Source: Liriodendron chinense (taxonomy: Eukaryota; Streptophyta; Magnoliopsida; Magnoliales; Magnoliaceae). Taken from it: a stretch of DNA of 64,000 bases. Below are positions 59,701-64,000 of the stretch, one piece after another. The position numbers and the translations under genes are program-made. The stretch is from contig ML058476.1 in assembly GCA_003013855.2 (NCBI GenBank), positions 328,011 through 392,010 of the forward strand. The letters are read 5' to 3'. Positions within the stretch are counted from its first letter, which is position 1. Each line of letters begins with the position of its first letter. The notes under the pieces were generated by a model. That model was not told the DNA's origin, did no database searches, and was given only the letters and a program-made list of their open reading frames with translations.

Positions 59701-62700
59701 ATTTGCAAATGAATTTTTTTGTAACAGTAAAATTGTTCATGAGCTTGGAGCCACATTCATTTCATTGATCCCAAAAAAAAAAGGAGCGGAATTACTTCGG
59801 GACTTTAGGCCAATTAGCCTCTTAGGAGGTCCATTTAAAATATTGGCAAAGGTCTTGGCTACAAGATTCAAGGTGGTCATTGGGGAAGCTATATTTCTCT
59901 CGCAAGGTGCATTTGTGGTAGGTAAACAGATAGTGGATTTGGCATCGGTGCTGCATGAATGCATTGATTCATATAACAAAAAGGGCGTTGAGTGGGGTAG
60001 TTTGCAAGTTAGACATCGAAAAAGCTTATGACCATGTGAATTGGGATTTGGTGGATTATGTTCTCCGAAGGATGGGTTGAATCGAGAAGTGGAGGTTGTG
60101 GATTCGTGAGTGTGTTTCTTCGGCCAAATTCTCGGTTTTGGTTAATGGTTCACTGAATGGATTCTTTTTTGCTTCTAGAGGTTTAAGGCAAGGGCACACA
60201 ATTTTTCCTTATTTGTTTGTTGTGATCATGGAGGCTCTAAGTAGAATGATTCAATAAGGAGTGGACGCTATATAAATCTGAATTTCAGGTTATGCACCTT
60301 CAGTTTGCAAACGACATGTTGCTTTTTTGTGAAGCTGATTTTTCTCAAGTAAGCATTCGCCGGGCTATCATTACTACTTTCGAAGCGGTTTTAGGTTTGA
60401 AGGTGAATATAAATAAAAGCGAATTATTGGGGGTGGGGATTTCTAAGGAGGAAGTCAAAGCCCTGGCCTGAATGTTTGGATGTAGGGAAGGATCCTTTAC
60501 CACATCATATTCGGGTCTTCCGTTATGCATTGGTAGGTTGTTGAAGCAATTATGGGAAAAAGTGGTGGAGAGATTCCAAAACAAGCTATCTCAATCGAAA
60601 CAAAGATTGTTATCCTTGGCCGGTAAGTTAAATCTCATAAAGGCGACCATGTCGAATCTTCCGGCATATTTCATGTTGTTATTTAAATGTCTGAAATCAG
60701 TGCTCAATAGATTGGAAAAGTTGAGGAGAGACTTCTTACAACATGGGGCGGAAGACAAAAATAGATTTCATCTTATGAAGTGGGATGAGGTTTGCAAGCC
60801 ATGGGATCAAGGGGGAGCAGGTCTTTGGAGCTTGGAAGTTATGAATTCGGCTCTACTAGGTAAATGGATATGGAGATTTGGGAATGAGGTGGGCTCGTTG
60901 TGGAGGGAGGTGCTAGAAAGGAAATATGGGGTAGATTCTAGAGGGAGGTGGACGAGATCGTCTTCGTTATATAGGGCTTCAAATCTCTGGAGAACGGTGA
61001 CTTCATTGGCAAGAAAAGTATGGGAAAGAGTAGGGTTCTATTTGGGAGATGGGAAGGGCATAAGGTTTTGGGAGGACATTTGGGTGGGGAATAAATGGAT
61101 ATATTTCCGTGATTAGCCAGTATTGTGCTGGACAAAGGAATACTTGTCGATAAATGCTTCTCATTTCAAGGGGAGCATGTGATTTGGGCTCCGTAGTGCA
61201 GGAGGCATCTGGATGATGATGAGTTTCTTGAGCTCTCTTCTTTGCTTCAAATGTTGTCCTTAGTTTGTCCGGATTCCTCAAAAAGGATTCTCTGAAATGA
61301 CTACATGACAAGTTTGGTAGATTGTCAGTCAAGTCATTGTATAAGGTTTTGGGTGGTGGTAACTTTAGGGCTGAGGCATGTCCAACAATGCATTTATGGC
61401 ACTACGGCGCTCCTCCAAAGGTTGTGGCGTTTGCATGGCTAGCAGGTTGCAAGAAGGTTCTAACAATTGATAATCTTCAAAAAGGAAGATGGTCCTCCCG
61501 AATGTGTGTTATGTGTTATCAAAATGCGGAATCAGTGGATCATCTTTTCCTTCATTGCTCTTTTGTGGGTAAGATGCATGTGGGAGGGTTTTTTTTCAGT
61601 CTATTTGGAGTGGCCTGGGTGATTCCAAGTTCGATTGATAGCTTCTTCATGGCGTGGCACGGTGGGGGAAAAAGAAAGGTAGGGAAATTTGTATGACGCA
61701 TGTTGTTGCTAGCAGGTATCTGGTTAGAAAGGAACGACTGCAGCTTCAGGAATAAGCAAAGGAAAGTTCAAGCGACCTTTCTTAATGCAAAATCCTTAAT
61801 CAAGGAGTGGGTGTATGCGTCAAAGTCAGTCGATCAGTTTCCTGAGAGTTGGGTTGAGTTGTAATTCTTAGCTTTGTTTTCTTTTTGCTTGCGGTGTTTT
61901 AATAAAACTATCATTGTTCAAAAAAAAAAAGAAAAAAAAAAGGGGTCTGGGGATCTCCCTTCTTGCTGCATGTTCTCTCTGTCTATATTCTTTTGTTGTG
62001 CTTTGTGAGGCTTGCTAGAGGGTCTCTATCTGTGTGAGAGGGTCAATCATTTTGTATGCTCCTTGATGGGTCCTTTTTGTCTTAAAAAATCTTTATTCTT
62101 TTTCTTGCATGCTTTCTCATTGTTTAAGTATCATGTTGGTTACATTAGATTCTTTGACTTATGTTCTTTGTTCTCATTATCTTTGTGATTATTGCAATGT
62201 ATGGCTTTGATTATTTAGAGCTTATTCTTGCTAATCAGACACTCCTGTATTTAGTTTGTGGTTGTTGGACCTGGATTCTGTGCTATCATTTAGTTCTGAA
62301 ATTTGTTACCTTTTTTACATGTATTTGGTGGGCACATTAGTTGCAATGTGTTTTATGAGAAATAGATTTCAACTCTTAAAGTTTGTCAAAGTAAAGCGTC
62401 AATACTACTTGTTGATGGGAATTTGCATTTTTTAATTAATGCCTATTAGCATCTGGTTGGCACTTTACTTGTGACTTTCTTTATGAGAATTAGGTCTCAA
62501 TGCCTGATGTCCGGTGAAACCAGTAAATACTGCAGGTTGATTGGAATCATGAAAGAAAGAAGAAAAAGATCGTGGTTCATGATCTGGGTTTTATACCAGG
62601 TGGCTCCTGTCCACCGGTGAGCCTATTTGGACCTGTAGATTTGTTTGATCATTCATGTAAGCTGTAACTGGTTCTATCAAAGATTCCATTTGATATTTTT

Positions 62701-64000
62701 GAATCATCTTCATTGTTCAGCTAATAAAGCAAGTTCCTGTAAAATCAAAGTAGGCGTCTATTCCCGGGTTAATTCACTGGCAGAGGTCAAGGAATGACCA
62801 CTGTTGATAACAGTTCTCCATCAAATGCATCTATTTTATGTTCAAACTATTGATAATCAATAGGAAGGGTGCTGTAAATCATATTCATCCATCTTGAATA
62901 TGAATGCATGTTTTTTGTTCCACGATGTGTTCTGTAACTTATATTAAACATGAATAATACATTGTAATTTCTCTTGTCAAAGGACATCTACTCAAGAAAA
63001 GGAAGCAGCAGATCTCATATCTGAAGGAAATTTCAGATCCTTGAGGACTTTGCTGTGATCGCATATTGTTTCAGATTGATTTGTTATAGGTTTGCACATG
63101 CTTTTGGCTCATATTTGTTGTTATACAACTTTGTCAGTAGAGGGGATGCCTTTAGCTCAGTATCGTATCTTATTTGAGATGTTGTTGTTCTCTATTTGCA
63201 TATCAGTATTGGTTCTACATCTAAGAATTATTATGCATTTATGATGTTTAAGCTTCCGTTGTCTGTTCAGAAATGCTTACAATATGGTGCTGCACAAATT
63301 TGGAGAGAAGCTTTATTCGGGGCTTGTGAAGACAATGACATGGCATCTGAAAGAAATATCGAAATCGATAGAAGCTGCGCAGGGAGGTTTGTTTCTAGAG
63401 AAGCTGAACAAGAAATGGGGTGATCACAATAAGGCATTGCAGATGATCCGGGACATATTCATGTACATGGATAGGACCTTCGTTCCCAGTTCACATAAGA
63501 CTCCTGTTCATGACCTTGGACTGAATCTATGGAGGGATAATGTTATCCATTCCACCAAAATCCAGACAAGGTTACTGAATACGCTCCTTGAGCTTGTGTA
63601 CAAAGAGCGGACAGGTGAAGCTATAAATCGTGGCCTAATGAAAAATGTAATAAAGATGCTGATGGATTTAGGATCTTCTGTTTACCAAGAAGACTTCGAG
63701 AAACCTTTTCTGGAGGCCTCAGCCAATTTCTACAGGTCTGAGTCTCAGCAATTCATTGTGCACTGCGATTGTGGTGAGTACCTGAAGAAAGCCGAGAGGC
63801 GGCTTAATGAGGAAATGGAAAGAGTTACACACTACTTAGATGCCAGAAGCGAAGCAAAAATAAGTAATGTGGTGGAGAAGGAGATGATTGCGGAACACAT
63901 GCTAAGATTAGTCCACATGGAGAACTCTGGCCTGGTGAGTATGCTTGTAGACGACAAATACGATGACCTGCGAAGAATGTATAATTTATTCCATCGGGTC
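51956..64000 (+). CDS. Cullin-3, copy 2, partial at window end (exons 51956-52098 and 63271 onward)
   Basis: Same product class as copy 1. Exon 1 encodes 47 residues plus a split Arg codon. Exon 2 is open from 63271 to the window end (239 codons from ATG 63284), with the same intron position and phase. Exon 1 lacks 18 bases in frame, removing residues 5-10 of copy 1 (KKRNFK). It has 13 replacements in the remaining 47 codons, including Arg43 where copy 1 has Phe49 in the BTB-contact helix; the neighbouring Leu, Glu and Tyr contacts are kept. Exon 2 differs from copy 1 at 16 of 239 residues, some at conserved places (Gly to Arg and Arg to His near the window end). No stop or splice defect is visible. 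It may be an active diverged paralogue or an early pseudogene; the C-terminal RBX1 and neddylation regions lie outside the window. Confidence 0.85.
52286..52440. mobile_element. 155-bp hairpin MITE
   Basis: GAGTCCGGATCCTCTGTTGG at the left is matched by a right end whose reverse complement is GAATCCGGATCCTCTGTTG. Pairing continues for about 45 bp, leaving a loop of about 60 bp. No target duplication is clear. Confidence 0.8.
52446..52735. mobile_element. Foldback MITE (GTGGGCC family)
   Basis: The left arm GTCCCACATGATGTGTG and right arm CATCATGGTGGGGCCCAC are inverted. The inner words GAGGCAGATCC and GGATCTGCCTC also pair. Non-coding. Confidence 0.65.
53403..54045 (+). repeat. 5' LTR of deleted copia element
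   Basis: Starts TGTTGGAGAGCC and ends TTCCTAACA. The U3 part (about 53430-53650) carries a tight series of perfect or near-perfect ACCGGTC inverted repeats. Confidence 0.93.
54096..55405 (+). pseudogene. Copia gag-protease remnant of deleted element
   Basis: ATG 54096 begins MGSSTRFEVEKFSGKNNFEL. A frame interruption near 54250-54270 separates this from a 156-codon gag block at 54235-54705. The zinc knuckle NCGQEGHMRGDC is near 54790-54825. The protease motif LDSGA is near 54960, followed by the conserved KHVPKMKMNVISLGALE block. The coding sequence ends soon after the TRMW block that begins the pre-integrase domain. Confidence 0.82.
55500..56142 (+). repeat. 3' LTR of deleted copia element
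   Basis: Same length as its partner and very similar; the second base is C instead of G. The ACCGGTC repeats are better preserved here, for example GACCGGTCGGGCGACCGGTC at about 55613-55632. Confidence 0.93.
56710..56752 (+). repeat. Poly(T) tract in copy 2 intron
   Basis: About 42 T preceded by CTTT repeats. Copy 1 has only a short T run at the corresponding place (about 33828), so this expanded after duplication. Confidence 0.85.
57464..58231. mobile_element. MITE in CUL3 intron (copy 2 version)
   Basis: Counterpart of 34524-35197. Ends GGGCCCGTTTGGTAGC and GCCAAATGACCCC, which are inverted. About 125 bp near the right end is tandemly duplicated (about 57956-58080 and 58081-58200); copy 1 has a single unit there. 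Confidence 0.7.
58434..58994 (+). pseudogene. LINE endonuclease domain (APE-like)
   Basis: Starts with ETKLHDIDQN, the metal-binding Glu motif of APE-type nucleases. The CVAGDFNVV block (about 58690-58720) and TSDHCPIIL (about 58950-58977) give the later catalytic Asp/Asn and Asp-His residues. A frame shift near 58660 and a stop at 58993 break it. In an active element this domain nicks target DNA. Confidence 0.82.
59594..60470 (+). pseudogene. LINE reverse transcriptase
   Basis: Contains GSDKALGLDGFPIAIYHKFW, then FISLIPKKKGAELLRDFRPI and SLLGGPFKILAKVLATR, all standard for plant L1 RT. A frameshift near 60015 precedes LDIEKAYDHVNWD, and RGLRQGHTIFPYLFVV lies near 60190. The active site reads FANDMLLF (60304-60327), so the first catalytic Asp of the usual FADD is Asn. 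Inactive. Confidence 0.85.
60472..61863 (+). pseudogene. LINE C-terminal region with zf-RVT domain
   Basis: 60472-61116 is open, with GLPLCIGR and the LAGKLNLIKATMSNLPAYFM block typical of the region after the RT. 61322-61696 has the zf-RVT pattern CVMCYQNAESVDHLFLHC. The frame then continues, with a shift, to a stop near 61861. Several stops lie between the two blocks. Confidence 0.8.

Larger units (their letters stand above)
58434..61942 (+). mobile_element. 5'-truncated L1-type LINE
   Basis: A 3.5-kb non-LTR element in CUL3 sense orientation. It begins inside the endonuclease domain at an ETK motif, typical of 5' truncation. It runs through endonuclease, reverse transcriptase and a zinc-binding domain, and ends with AATAAA at 61901-61906 and a poly(A) tail at about 61920-61941. 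Copy 1 intron sequence resumes exactly after the tail. No target duplication is seen, which fits insertion with loss of flanking DNA or later rearrangement. Confidence 0.9.
52099..63270 (+). other. CUL3 copy 2 intron (11.2 kb)
   Basis: GT...CAG bounds as in copy 1. 52099-52204, 56381-58433 and 61943-63270 align with the copy 1 intron. 52205-56380 (nested DNA elements and a copia element) and 58434-61942 (a LINE) do not. Confidence 0.85.

Overview
The window is nuclear DNA from a flowering plant with a repeat-rich genome. The evidence is a plant-type Cullin-3 gene with one intron, a eukaryotic initiator tRNA-Met gene, and nested LTR retrotransposons, LINEs and MITE-like foldback elements. I cannot place it further from sequence alone; a magnoliid is a guess based on the many foldback elements carrying GTGGGCCCCACC arms.

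Layout. 1-4.7 kb: no intact gene, microsatellites and a decayed LINE 3' fragment. 4.7-11.66 kb: a complete but inactivated Ty3/gypsy chromovirus on the minus strand, with 5-bp target duplications, a tRNA-iMet primer site and a C-terminal chromodomain. 14.73-14.81 kb: an intact initiator tRNA-Met gene. 16.67-21.92 kb: a full-length, inactivated Ty1/copia element with 5-bp target duplications. 24.44-28.94 kb: an old copia relic with a Tourist-like MITE in its 3' LTR. 29.2-32.46 kb: MITEs and foldback elements leading up to the promoter of the first CUL3 gene.

33.25-46.49 kb: an intact CUL3 gene (733 codons, two exons, 11.0-kb intron). Its intron holds an internally deleted gypsy element, itself split by a 2.2-kb foldback element with arms close to 0.9 kb. 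46.5-51.5 kb: intergenic DNA with a 642-bp tandem duplication and a second copia relic. 51.96 kb to the window end: a second CUL3 gene in the same orientation, cut off by the window edge. It has its own 11.2-kb intron, loaded with an internally deleted copia element and a 3.5-kb LINE.

The main biological point is the head-to-tail pair of CUL3 genes. CUL3 is the scaffold of BTB-protein ubiquitin ligases. Copy 1 looks fully functional. Copy 2 is open over everything visible, but its first exon has lost six codons, carries many replacements including Phe to Arg at the BTB-contact helix, and has lost the upstream promoter seen in copy 1. The rest of the window is a record of transposon insertion around and inside this duplication.
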